From the NCBI GenBank assembly GCA_017547385.1, contig JAFYPU010000012.1, positions 1 to 64,000 of the forward strand: DNA of 64,000 nucleotides, in the 5' to 3' direction. Of the stretch, positions 1 to 8,800 are shown piece by piece. Under the pieces are notes generated by a model, which saw only the letters and a list, made by a program, of their open reading frames with translations, was not told where the DNA came from and did no database searches. Both the position numbers and the translations under genes were made by a program. The stretch is from Bacteroidaceae bacterium (GTDB taxonomy: Bacteria; Bacteroidota; Bacteroidia; Bacteroidales; Bacteroidaceae). Within the stretch, counting starts at the first letter, position 1. Every line of letters begins with the position of its first letter.

Positions 1-60
1 ATCGTGGTGAGAAGAACTTATCATGCGCATGAGAAGAACGTTTCATGCGCATGATAACAA
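1..60. repeat. 22-bp-unit palindromic array, TCATGCGCATGA type (copy 1)
   Basis: Three consecutive units of about 22 bp contain the palindrome TCATGCGCATGA separated by AGAAGAACTT/AGAAGAACGTT linkers. The reverse complement of this stretch is nearly identical to the array at 25868-25955, so the two copies lie in opposite orientation. No coding potential is seen. The rest of the stretch up to the first gene holds only its promoter. Confidence 0.8.
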
Positions 61-156
61 ATCCGGAAGGCGTTTCGCTGCCCCTTGCAGTGCCTTTGGT
101 GGCATGCTCCGGTGCTTGTGGTTTCTTCAGAAATTCGCTTTGTGGTGTGCCGAATG

Positions 157-188
157 CTTGGCGTTTTTTGCCGAAATGCCTATATTTG
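157..188 (+). promoter_or_regulatory. Bacteroidetes-type promoter of the first FGE-domain gene
   Basis: A TATATTTG box (181-188) matches the -7 consensus TAnnTTTG, with CTTG 20 bp upstream as an imperfect -33 TTTG. The ATG at 219 follows about 30 bp downstream. Confidence 0.6.
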
Positions 189-218
189 CGGCATAACCCT
201 GATTAAAAACTTGCAGTT

Positions 219-1079
219 ATGAGACTTCGCATCTTGCTTCTCACCCTTTCGTTTTTCCTGCTGGGTGCTGCCGCTGCTCCGGTGCTGGCGCAGCAGGACA
301 TCCTCGTACCGATACCCATGAAGCCCAAACCGAAACCCAAACCCAAGCCTAAACCGAAGCCTCGCACCAACAAGCCGAGTGCGGCGCAAACGCGCAAGGC
401 CATTTTGAACCGCCTCATAGCCAACATGGTTTACGTTGAGGGCGGCACCTTCACCATGGGTGCCACTCCGGAGCAGGGCAGCGATGCTGATGGTGATGAG
501 AAACCTACGCACCAAGTAACTTTGAAAGGTTTCTACATCTGCAAGTACGAAGTAACACAGGCGGAATGGAAGGCCGTGATGGGGGAGAATTCTTCCCACT
601 TCAAGGGTGATAATCTCCCCGTTGAGAACGTAAGTTGGTTTGACTGCCAAGAATTTATCCGCAAGTTGAACGAACTGACGGGCAAGAACTTTCGTTTGCC
701 CACGGAAGCCGAATGGGAATATGCCGCCCGCGGTGGTCGTCGCAGTTATGGTGCGAAATATGCCGGTGATAACAACATTGACAATGTGGCGTGGTATAAA
801 GGTAACAGCAACAGCACTACCCATCCCGTCGGCACGAAGCGCGCCAACGAATTGGGGCTTTATGATATGTCGGGTAACGTATTTGAATTGTGTCAGGATT
901 GGAAAGGTAGTTACTCTTCCTCCTCTCAAACAAATCCCACCGGTCCAAGCACTGGATCTTTTCGCGTGTTTCGTGGTGGCTGCTGGATCAACACTGCGAG
1001 GAGCTGCCGTGTGTCGAACCGCTTCATCAACACTCCTTCGCTCCCCAACGCCTATGTGGGGCTGCGCCTCGCCCAATAG
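219..1079 (+). CDS. Exported FGE-sulfatase/C-type-lectin-fold protein with Lys-Pro repeat; candidate DGR target
   Basis: The 286-residue protein starts with a clear signal peptide (residues 1-25, ending near LAQ), followed by an (KP)n linker at about residues 35-48. A formylglycine-generating-enzyme-like (SUMF1) domain runs from about residue 70 to the end, with motifs VEGGTFTMG, YEVTQAEW, LPTEAEWEYAARGG, GLYDMSGNV and RGGxW...GLRL. This fold is a C-type-lectin variant, often used for binding rather than catalysis. The domain is roughly 70% identical to the C-terminal domain of the kinase at 36314-38284. The last ~30 residues differ sharply between the two, while the DNA after the stop codons is again almost identical. 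The catalytic cysteine pair of true FGE is not evident. The export signal implies a periplasmic or surface location; the ligand is unknown. Confidence 0.85.
   Translation: MRLRILLLTLSFFLLGAAAAPVLAQQDILVPIPMKPKPKPKPKPKPKPRTNKPSAAQTRKAILNRLIANMVYVEGGTFTMGATPEQGSDADGDEKPTHQVTLKGFYICKYEVTQAEWKAVMGENSSHFKGDNLPVENVSWFDCQEFIRKLNELTGKNFRLPTEAEWEYAARGGRRSYGAKYAGDNNIDNVAWYKGNSNSTTHPVGTKRANELGLYDMSGNVFELCQDWKGSYSSSSQTNPTGPSTGSFRVFRGGCWINTARSCRVSNRFINTPSLPNAYVGLRLAQ
972..1073 (+). other. Putative hypervariable (VR-like) segment
   Basis: These 34 codons (RGGCW...GLRLA) align without gaps to 38165-38266. About 17 of the 26 codons between the conserved W-flanking and GLRL ends encode different residues, although the preceding domain is about 70% identical. 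At eight variable positions both copies have NNC codons, as expected if both came from AAC or AGC codons of an adenine-mutagenised template. Several third-base differences do not fit a single shared template. Confidence 0.5.
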
Positions 1080-1094
1080 TTCACCCACGAAATC

Positions 1095-1142
1095 TCTAAG
1101 CTCAAAAAAAGGCGAACGCAGAACGCCCGAAAGCACTCGGCC
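1095..1142 (+). other. Conserved 3' flank shared with the kinase-FGE gene
   Basis: Starting 16 bp after the stop codon, this non-coding stretch matches 38291-38336. The last 37 bp differ at a single position. It contains a small GGCG...CGCC hairpin with a 9-base loop. Homology that resumes after a hypervariable coding end resembles the target-recognition region downstream of DGR variable repeats, but it could also be a shared dispersed repeat. Confidence 0.55.
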
Positions 1143-1207
1143 TGCCCACCGGGAGGGGAGAGGAGCGGAAGCCCCGACCCGACAAGGAGGCAGGCCGCGC
1201 TTTTTTT
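1139..1207 (+). terminator. Hairpin plus T-run terminator
   Basis: The arms GGCCTGCC (1139-1146) and GGCAGGCC (1189-1196) are followed by seven Ts at 1201-1207. The loop is long and itself G-rich. It probably terminates the upstream FGE-domain gene. Confidence 0.55.
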
Positions 1208-1243
1208 CAACCGCCCAAGCCATGATAATCTGTGGGAAATAAG

Positions 1244-1251
1244 TACCTTTG
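1244..1251 (+). promoter_or_regulatory. -7 box of the fabD promoter
   Basis: TACCTTTG matches the Bacteroidetes -7 consensus, 57 bp before the fabD start. I see no good -33 TTTG. Confidence 0.45.
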
Positions 1252-1308
1252 CGCTGTTCAAGGCATACATTATATTATATATACGAACAATAAAAACAAG
1301 CAAACAAT

Positions 1309-2208
1309 ATGAAAGCATTTGTCTTCCCGGGACAAGGTTCCCAATTCGTAGGCATGGGCAAGGCGCTCTATGAGAAGCATCCCGTGGCCAAGGAACATTT
1401 TGAGAAAGCCAATGAGATTCTCGGCTTCCGCATCACCGACATCATGTTTGACGGCACTGACGAGGAGCTGAAACAAACCAAGGTAACGCAGCCCGCCGTT
1501 TTCCTGCACAGCGTCATCAGTGCGATGTGTCTGGGTGCGGACTTCTGCCCCGACATGGTGGCAGGCCATTCGCTCGGCGAGCTTTCGGCACTTGTGGCTG
1601 CAGGTGCCATCAATTTCGAAGACGGACTGCGCCTCGTGGCAGCACGCGCCATGGCCATGCAGCAGGCTTGCGAGGCCGCTCCCGGCACCATGGCAGCCAT
1701 CATTGCCCTGCCCGATGAGCAGGTGGAAGCCATCTGCGCAGAGGTGAGCACCGACGAGGCTGTGGTGGTGGCAGCCAACTACAACTGCCCCGGCCAGCTC
1801 GTCATCAGCGGACACAAGGAAGCCATCGACGCTGCCTGTGCCAAACTCAAGGAAGCCGGTGCCAAGCGTGCGCTGGTGCTTCCCGTGGGTGGAGCCTTCC
1901 ACAGCCCGCTCATGCAGCCTGCCAAGGAACAGCTCGAAGCAGCCATTGCCGCCACCGAGTTCCGCAAGCCCGTTTGCCCCGTCTATCAGAACGTGGACGG
2001 ACAAGCACACACCGAGCCCGAGGAAATCAAGGCCAACCTCATTCAGCAACTCACGGCTTCTGTGCTCTGGACGCAGGAAGTGCAGAACATGGTGGCCGCA
2101 GGTGCAACCGAGTTTACCGAATGCGGCCCTGGCAAGGCGTTGCAAGGAATGATTGTGAAGATTGCCAAGGGCAACGAGGCTGTAACCGTGCGCGGTGTGG
2201 CCGATTAA
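1309..2208 (+). CDS. fabD: Malonyl-CoA:ACP transacylase
   Basis: This 299-residue protein transfers malonyl from CoA to acyl carrier protein to supply fatty-acid elongation in the cytoplasm. The family landmarks are GQGSQ at residues 8-12, the nucleophile elbow GHSLGE with Ser88, and the catalytic His198 in GGAFHSP. The length is normal for FabD. It starts at the only well-placed ATG, after a -7 promoter box at 1244, and stands alone: the next gene begins 158 bp later. No other fab gene is adjacent. Confidence 0.95.
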   Translation: MKAFVFPGQGSQFVGMGKALYEKHPVAKEHFEKANEILGFRITDIMFDGTDEELKQTKVTQPAVFLHSVISAMCLGADFCPDMVAGHSLGELSALVAAGAINFEDGLRLVAARAMAMQQACEAAPGTMAAIIALPDEQVEAICAEVSTDEAVVVAANYNCPGQLVISGHKEAIDAACAKLKEAGAKRALVLPVGGAFHSPLMQPAKEQLEAAIAATEFRKPVCPVYQNVDGQAHTEPEEIKANLIQQLTASVLWTQEVQNMVAAGATEFTECGPGKALQGMIVKIAKGNEAVTVRGVAD

Positions 2209-2366
2209 GCAACAACAGTGAAAACACTTCTGTGAGGTATGTGCCAACGTGTCAGATGTCTCCGACCAACATGGCGAGGGGCGGACACATTGGCACATAC
2301 TTCATAAAATAATAAGGAAGGACCGTTCACTGCTCTGACAACACAACAAAGAAACAAGAACGAAAC

Positions 2367-4040
2367 ATGAAAGAAAAGATAACCATATATCAAGTGCTGC
2401 CGCGCCTTTATGGCAACGCCTGCACCAAGAATGTGCCCAACGGAACGCTCAAGCAAAACGGCTGCGGCAAGATGGCAGATTTCACCGATGCCGAACTGGC
2501 GCGTCTCCGTTCTTTCGGGTTTTCGCACATTTGGTACACAGGGCTGCTGGAGCACGCCACACAGACCGACTATTCGTCCATCGGCATTGCCAAGGACCAT
2601 CCGGCTGTGGTGAAAGGACGCGCCGGCTCGCCCTATGCCATCAAGGATTATTATGACATCGACCCCGATTTGGCCGTAGCACCCGAGAAGCGCATGAAGG
2701 AGTTTGAGGCACTGGTGCGCCGCACGCACAAAGCCGGCCTCATGATGGTGATTGACTTTGTGCCCAACCACGTGGCTCGCCAATACCATTCGGATGCCAA
2801 GCCGGCACGTGTCAAGGATTTGGGCGAAGCCGACGACATGACAATGGGCTTCTCTGCGCAAAACAATTTCTACTATCTGCCGGGACAGCCGCTGAGCACC
2901 AAAAACTTTGACCACGCTCAAGCAGCCCGTTCGCCCTACAAGGAATATCCGGCCCGTGCCACCGGCAACGACCAATTCACGGCCGAACCCGGAGAATACG
3001 ACTGGTATGAAACCGTGAAGCTCAACTATGGTGTGGACTACTGCGGCGGATGCGCCACACACTTTGACCCCGTGCCCGACACGTGGAAGAAGATGACTGC
3101 CATCCTTCTGTTCTGGGCGAAGAAGGGAGTGGACGCTTTCCGTTGCGATATGGCAGAAATGGTGCCCGCAGCCTTCTGGAGCTACGCCATAAGTGAGGTG
3201 AAGAAAAAGCATCCTGAGATGATTTTCATTGCGGAAGTGTACAACCCCGGTGAATATCGCAACTATATCCGCAGCGGTTTTGATTATCTGTATGACAAGG
3301 TGGGACTTTATGACACCCTCCGTGCCGTTGTGTGCGGCCACGCCTCGGCTCGGGCCATCACGGGTGCATGGCAGGCTGTGGACGACATTCGTGAGCACAT
3401 GCTCTACTTCCTTGAGAACCACGACGAGCAACGCATTGCTTCGGTGCAGTTTGCCGGCAATCCCATTACCGCGCGTCCGGCCTTGGTGGCTGCGGCTTGC
3501 ATGGGCACCAATCCGCTGATGATCTACGCCGGGCAGGAACTGGGTGAGCCGGCGGCGGATGCCGAGGGCTTCAGTGGCGCCGATGGTCGCACCACGATTT
3601 TCGACTATTGGGGCGTGCCGTCTCTGCAAAAGTTGCAGCAAGGCGAAATGTTCTTCACGCCCGAAGAGGCCGAGCTCTACAATTATTATCATCGCGTGCT
3701 GACTGCAGCCACCACGGATGAGGCATTGCGCGATGGTATGTTCTATGATTTGATGTATGCCAACTATGATGCGCAGTGCGGTTTCAATCCCGACCGTCAT
3801 TATGCCTTTCTTCGCACCACCGGAAAGGAAACCGTGCTTGTGTGTTGCAACTTCACCGATGCAGAAGCCACGGTCGGCATCCGCATTCCGGCACATGCTT
3901 TCACCTTCCTGAGTATGAAGAGCGGCGTTGTGTCTGCCTGCGACTTGTTGAGCGGCGAAACGCAGACCATTGAACTGAAGCCCGACGCGCACACCACCGT
4001 CAGCGTTCCGGCGCACAGCGCAGTGATGTTGCGCTGGTAA
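2367..4040 (+). CDS. GH13 alpha-amylase-family glycosidase
   Basis: The 557-residue protein has a GH13 (beta/alpha)8 barrel. The four conserved regions are readable: DFVPNH (130-135), the nucleophile Asp261 in DAFRCDMAE, the acid/base Glu290 in FIAEVYNPG, and Asp353 in FLENHDEQR. A C-terminal beta domain follows. There is no signal peptide, so it probably acts on imported or stored alpha-glucans in the cytoplasm. Substrate and linkage cannot be deduced. A strong terminator hairpin follows at 4061-4100, so the gene appears to be transcribed alone. Confidence 0.9.
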   Translation: MKEKITIYQVLPRLYGNACTKNVPNGTLKQNGCGKMADFTDAELARLRSFGFSHIWYTGLLEHATQTDYSSIGIAKDHPAVVKGRAGSPYAIKDYYDIDPDLAVAPEKRMKEFEALVRRTHKAGLMMVIDFVPNHVARQYHSDAKPARVKDLGEADDMTMGFSAQNNFYYLPGQPLSTKNFDHAQAARSPYKEYPARATGNDQFTAEPGEYDWYETVKLNYGVDYCGGCATHFDPVPDTWKKMTAILLFWAKKGVDAFRCDMAEMVPAAFWSYAISEVKKKHPEMIFIAEVYNPGEYRNYIRSGFDYLYDKVGLYDTLRAVVCGHASARAITGAWQAVDDIREHMLYFLENHDEQRIASVQFAGNPITARPALVAAACMGTNPLMIYAGQELGEPAADAEGFSGADGRTTIFDYWGVPSLQKLQQGEMFFTPEEAELYNYYHRVLTAATTDEALRDGMFYDLMYANYDAQCGFNPDRHYAFLRTTGKETVLVCCNFTDAEATVGIRIPAHAFTFLSMKSGVVSACDLLSGETQTIELKPDAHTTVSVPAHSAVMLRW

Positions 4041-4060
4041 CGAACATACATACGAATGCC

Positions 4061-4100
4061 ACAATCGGGGGCGGCCATGCAGATGGTCGCCCCCGATTGT
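4061..4100 (+). terminator. Strong hairpin after the GH13 gene
   Basis: The arms ACAATCGGGGGCG and CGCCCCCGATTGT are almost perfectly complementary over about 17 bp and are followed by TTTG. They lie 20 bp after the GH13 stop codon. Confidence 0.8.
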
Positions 4101-4119
4101 TTGAATGTGCAGATACGAA

Positions 4120-4150
4120 AAACGCAACTTACGATGTGCAAGTTGCGTTT
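4120..4150 (-). terminator. Terminator of the tRNA/SRP RNA transcript
   Basis: Read on the minus strand, an 11-bp perfect stem (AAACGCAACTT with AAGTTGCGTTT) is followed by a T-run, immediately 3' of tRNA-Thr. Confidence 0.8.
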
Positions 4151-4155
4151 GGGAG

Positions 4156-4229
4156 AGCCTCTTGTCGGATTCGAACCAACGACCCCGAGATTACAAATCA
4201 CGTGCTCTGGCCAACTGAGCTAAAGAGGC
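4156..4229 (-). tRNA. tRNA-Thr (anticodon UGU)
   Basis: The minus strand folds as a standard cloverleaf: acceptor GCCTCTT/AAGAGGC, D-arm GCTC/GAGC, anticodon loop TTTGTAA with anticodon TGT, and T-arm GTTGG-TTCGAAT-CCGAC. The discriminator base is T and CCA is not encoded. It reads ACA threonine codons. The SRP RNA lies directly upstream on the same strand, so the two probably share one transcript from the promoter at 4350-4381. Confidence 0.95.
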
Positions 4230-4231
4230 GG

Positions 4232-4343
4232 GGAGGGTAAGCTCACTGCATCGCGCCGCTACAACCAACTACCTTTGCTGCGGTCAAGCCCTGGAGGATT
4301 CGAAGGGAGCTGGCCGTACAGCACTTACCCGTGATGCTTAATT
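4232..4343 (-). ncRNA. ffs: Small bacterial signal recognition particle RNA (4.5S-like)
   Basis: On the minus strand the ends pair (GGGTAAG with CTTACCC, 4324-4330 and 4235-4241). The apical part contains the SRP domain IV asymmetric loop pattern CAGG ... AGCA (CAGGGCTTG, ACCGCAGCAAAGG), where Ffh binds. The length of about 100 nt fits the small SRP RNA. A perfect -33/-7 promoter ends 7 bp upstream. The exact ends are inferred from the outer stem and the promoter position. Confidence 0.8.
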
Positions 4344-4349
4344 GCGATG

Positions 4350-4381
4350 CAAAAGTAGGCATTCTGTGTGATACTTCCAAA
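4350..4381 (-). promoter_or_regulatory. -33/-7 promoter for SRP RNA and tRNA-Thr
   Basis: On the minus strand TTTG (4378-4381), a 20-bp spacer and TACTTTTG (4350-4357) match the Bacteroidetes housekeeping promoter closely. Confidence 0.85.
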
Positions 4382-4533
4382 CTTTCGCACAACTTTTTTC
4401 GGTTTTTCTGCGCTTTTCGTTGAAAAAACGGGTGGGAGAGGGGTGGTGGCCGGTGGTTTTGGGAGTTTGCGCCGTTTGTTTAGGCTTCTGTGCAGTCGGT
4501 GTGAGAGTGCCTATGCGCATGGCCCGTTTTTGC

Positions 4534-4592
4534 GCAGTGCTTGCAAAAAAATCTGCAGTGCTTGCAGAAATTTCTACAAGCACTGCAGATTT
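4534..4592. repeat. 21-bp-unit palindromic array, GCAGTGCTTGC type (A1)
   Basis: Three 21-bp units carry the words GCAGTGCTTGC, GCAGTGCTTGC and ACAAGCACTGC, each followed by an A/T-rich tail. The segment 4551-4590 is a near-perfect 40-bp palindrome. It lies just 3' of the DUF5009 gene (minus strand). Confidence 0.85.
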
Positions 4593-4613
4593 ATGCCGGA
4601 AAGCCTTGCGGTT

Positions 4614-5717
4614 TTACACCTTCAGATAAATGCGGTTGCGGTGCAGGAAGTAGAGAAAAGCCCAGCACACTGCCACATATCCGGCTGCCAGGGCCACGCC
4701 TTGCCATGCCTCGGGCAGGCAGCCGGCTGCACCGCCGAATATGGCACGTGCGGTGAACCGAAAGTCGATGAACTGTTGTGCCAAATAAATTGTGATGGAA
4801 TTCAGTCCGATCACGCTGAAGAAAAGTGTGCCCTTGCACCAACCACGCAGGTCGATGCAATAGTGAAACAGCGAGAAGAGCAGCAGGGATATGCCACCGG
4901 TGAGGCAGACAAACGAACTTGTCCACAGGTTTTTGTTGATGGGGAACACATAGTGCCATGCCCAAGCCAAGGCAATGAGACCGGCTCCGGCTGCTGCCAA
5001 CCATAAGCAGGTGCGTGCTCCCTTGCCGTTGCGTACAGCCTCGCCGGCTTCCATGCCGATGAGAGCTGTGCACATGGCAGGCAATGTGCCGAGCAAACCT
5101 TCGGGGTCGTGAATGCCGTTGTGCAAAACGCCCGGCAGCAACAGTCGGTCAACGTAGCTCACAATGTTGCCCTCCATGCTGAGGTTGCAGGCATCGCTGT
5201 CGGGGGCACTGCACAAGGTGAGCAGTGCCCAATATCCCAACAGCGTGGCGGCCATCAGCACGTAGCGTCCTTTGCGCCCCACGTATGTGGCTGTCAGGGC
5301 TGCGAGCATCCATGCCAAACCAATCCGACCGAGCACGGAAGCCACGCGGATGTTTTCGAAATCAAGGTTGAGCAGTCCGTTGTAGACCATGCCGAGCACC
5401 ACAAGCGTGAGCCCGCGACGCACAATGCGAAGACGGATGCGGCTGAGACTTTGACCGTGTTCCAACTGCTTGTTGAAAGAAAACGGAAACGACACTCCGG
5501 CGATGAAAAGGAACAAGGGGAAAATGAGGTCGTAGGCTGTGAAACCATGCCAGGCGGGATGACCCAACTGCGGCGCAACGACATCCATCCAGGTGCCGCT
5601 GAAGTGCCAACAGAGGTAGAGCAGCAGTGCGTCGCCGCCCATGATGAAGAACATGTCGAAGCCGCGAAGCACGTCGAGCGAGTGAAGGCGTCCTTGGAAA
5701 GGTGTGTGTGATTTCAT
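4614..5717 (-). CDS. DUF5009/HGSNAT-like multispanning acyltransferase family protein
   Basis: This 367-residue integral membrane protein begins with the family signature LDVLRGFDMFFIMGGDALL. About ten hydrophobic segments follow, with a conserved HPxWHGFTAYDLIFPLFLFIAGVS loop. Bacterial homologues (DUF5009, NagX-like) are related to eukaryotic heparan-alpha-glucosaminide N-acetyltransferase, which moves acetyl groups across a membrane onto amino sugars. The upstream neighbour is a secreted GH20 hexosaminidase on the same strand, so a joint role in amino-sugar use is plausible. A strong terminator at 5761-5800 separates the two. Confidence 0.8.
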   Translation of the reverse strand: MKSHTPFQGRLHSLDVLRGFDMFFIMGGDALLLYLCWHFSGTWMDVVAPQLGHPAWHGFTAYDLIFPLFLFIAGVSFPFSFNKQLEHGQSLSRIRLRIVRRGLTLVVLGMVYNGLLNLDFENIRVASVLGRIGLAWMLAALTATYVGRKGRYVLMAATLLGYWALLTLCSAPDSDACNLSMEGNIVSYVDRLLLPGVLHNGIHDPEGLLGTLPAMCTALIGMEAGEAVRNGKGARTCLWLAAAGAGLIALAWAWHYVFPINKNLWTSSFVCLTGGISLLLFSLFHYCIDLRGWCKGTLFFSVIGLNSITIYLAQQFIDFRFTARAIFGGAAGCLPEAWQGVALAAGYVAVCWAFLYFLHRNRIYLKV

Positions 5718-5760
5718 TCCGAGGGATACAATTATTATATATGATAGCTGAAGAATGCTA

Positions 5761-5800
5761 AAAACTTTCGGGGCGGCACATCATGCCGCCCCGAAAGTTT
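5761..5800 (-). terminator. Terminator of the GH20 gene
   Basis: A perfect stem of about 17 bp (AAAACTTTCGGGGCGGC with its complement) ends in a T-run on the minus strand directly at the GH20 stop codon. Confidence 0.85.
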
Positions 5801-8800
5801 TTATTTGCAGATTTTCTTTCCGGTGTTGGTGATGTAGATGCCGTGGCCGGGAGTTGCAACGCTGCGTCCGCTGACGTCGTAAAGGCGGATGCCCTCTGCT
5901 TCGTTGCCATCGGCATCAAGGTGCGTGATGCCTGTGGTTTCGATGTTGGTGCGCTCAAAGCTCCAGGTGGCGGCTCCCCAGAAAGGTTTCATCAATAAGT
6001 ATCCCCACGAATTGGGATTGGTGTACCAACTGTTTTCGCCGCTTCTGTCGATGATGCAGATGCCGGTCTGACCGTCGAGGGTGCGCTCTTCCAGTGTCCA
6101 GCCATAGGGCTTGCCCAGCTTCACCGTTTGGTCGGTGGCGTCGCTTGCGATGTAAGCTCCTGTCTTCGTGGCCTTGTTGAAGAAGCACACGGTTCCGTCG
6201 TCGTTCTTTTGGATGAACCAAAGTTGGTTATCGTTGTCGGATTTTGCTTTCGGTTCAACGCGCTTGGCCGTAGCATTGCCTGTGGCGTAATAGTTGTTGA
6301 ACCAAACGTTGCGTATGCGGTAGAAGTATTCCTCGCTGAGGCCGTCGAGCGCAGAGGTGCGTTCCATGAGCAGGAAAGCATTGTAGCGTTCCATGTATTC
6401 GCGATAAGTCTCTTCGCTCACATTGCCGGCTTCGATGGCTGCCTTTGCGGGTGTCAGCACTTCGTTTTGCAGATAGTCGAGTGCACTCTCGGTGGGTTCG
6501 CCCACCTTACCGGGTTCGGCAGTGAGGAGTATCAAGTTGCATTTGTTGCAGAGACCTTGCAACCAAGCGGCATAGTCGATTACTTCCACCAAATACCAAG
6601 TGCCGGGATAGCACAGCGCAGCCACGTCCTTGGCATGCACAAGGCCGGTGAGTTCGCCGTGCATACGCTTCACGCTGCCTGTAACATTTTCCTTGTAACC
6701 GGCAGCGGCCGAAAGCGTAACCACACCGGGCAGATAAGTGTACTGACCGGTGGCGATGGTAGCCTTGTCCACACGGATGGGGGTGGGATTTTCGTTCACC
6801 AATGTTACGGCACTGTTGATGCTTGGCATTTGCAATGCTTTGCCGGTGCAGAGATTTCGCAACACGTATTCGCCGTTTGTACCCTCGAAGGTCCAAAGTT
6901 CTTCAGGCTCAACCTGCGGTGTGTAGTGGAAGCGCACGTTTGTGCCATCGGCATAGACAGTTGAACCTGCGTATTGTTGTTTGTAATAAGTGGAAGCTGA
7001 AACTATTTGATAGGTCTTGCCAGGTTGCGGCTGCACGATGGGAGCTTCTTTATAGGCTTTCAAGGCTTCGTCCAGCATTTCGGCAGCCGTTTCATCGTTA
7101 GTATTGATTTTTGCTTCCTCTAAAGACATTTCTAACACGTCGTAGTAAATATCTTCAGGGTATCCCACACCGCCGCGAATGCTTTGGTTGAGAATTTTCT
7201 CGGCTTCGTCGATGTTGGCTTCGAGTGCAGATTTTTCTTCAGGGATGATGTAATGTTTTGCATAGGTATAGCCAAGTGCGTCGAGGATTTCGTCTTGTCG
7301 CTGCAGGCGTGCATAAAAATCATCCCAGTTCTTTTGTGCAGCGGGCAACCATCCAGTTTCCGACAACGCCAAGAGACGCGGCAGCAACTGGTATTCCACT
7401 TCTCCGATGTCGTTGGTGGTTTCGGTCCACATGTTTCCCTGGACACCGAGACAGTATTCTTCCTTACCGCCGAGTGCTTCGAGCGGATTGATGTTGTAGA
7501 CTTCTTCCACCGTGTTCACAAAGCTGTCTCCCCAACCGCCGTTGTATGGCTCGTCCACGAAGCGTTGGCTCACGGGCACTTGCATAAAGTCGAGGTAGAG
7601 TTGGTTGTAAGGTACGACGATGCTCTTCATGCCCTTGTTGGCGGCTTCGCGACTTTTGTCGATGCTGTTCCAAGCCATGACGACGGGCTTCACGGTGTTC
7701 TGACTGCTCCAGTGGGCCAACAGCTCGTCCCACACCACAAGGTCTTTGCCGTATTCGTTTTTGAGGTAGTTGCCTAAGAGTTCAACGAGCCACGATTGCA
7801 GTTCGTTCACTCCGCTAAGGCCTTCTTCCTGCACGCGGCGCAGACAGTCGGCATTGTTGCTCCATTGCTCGGTGGGGCATTCGTCGCCGCCGATGTGCAC
7901 GTATTGATAGGGGAAGATGGTGGCTACATGTCCGAGCACGCACTTCAGGAAGTCGATGACCTCGTCTTTGCCGATGTTGAGCACATCGTGCGAAATTCCG
8001 CCATCGATGCGCACTTCATATTCCTTGCTTGGGTCGCAACTGAACTCGGGATAGGAGGCTACTGCGGCTACCATGTGGCCGGGCAGGTCGACCTCGGGAA
8101 TGATTTCGATGTGGCGTTCGGCGGCGTAGGCCACGACTTCGCGGAGGTCGTCCAGCGAGTACCACATGCCGCGACCGTATTCGGTGTCATCATAGAACTG
8201 ACGGCCGTCGCCGGGGTTGCTGAATGAACCTTTTCGGATGGCTCCCACTTCGGTGAGACGTGGGTATTCGGGTATCTCGATGCGCCAACCTTGGTCGTCG
8301 GTGAGGTGCCAGTGGAAGCGGTTCATCTTGTAGAAAGCCATGATGTCGAGCACGCGTTTCACTTCCTCCTTGTTGAAAAAATGGCGTGCGATATCAAGCA
8401 TGTAGCCACGGTGTCCGAGGTGTGGCCGGTCGTTGATTTCGACGTAGGGGAGCGTCCATTCCACTTGCTGCACGCTTTCGGCAAAATACTGATGCGGCAG
8501 GAGTTGCTTCAGGGTTTGCAGTGCATAGAAGAAACCGGCGGCCTCGGAGGCTGTGATGCGGATGCCGTTGTCGGTAACTTGGAGCGTGTATCCCTCAGCC
8601 GGTTGCTCGGTGTCCACACTCAAGTGGATGGAGTTGGTCTCGGGGGTGGCAGGTGTCTCCTTGATGGTGAGCGTTTTGCCGGAGGCTTTGGTCCATTGTG
8701 TGGCAAAACTTTCGACATGCTTGCGCACCAGTTCGTCGGTGTAAGTGATGGTGGTGAATTTGGCAAAATCGGCCTTGCCGTCTTTCACAACGGTGAGCTG

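Noticed and set aside
2205..4127. 640-codon open frame on the minus strand opposite the GH13 gene
   Set aside because: It is an antisense shadow of a clear GH13 gene. It has no recognisable motif and its His/Cys-rich composition is typical of reversed high-G+C codons.
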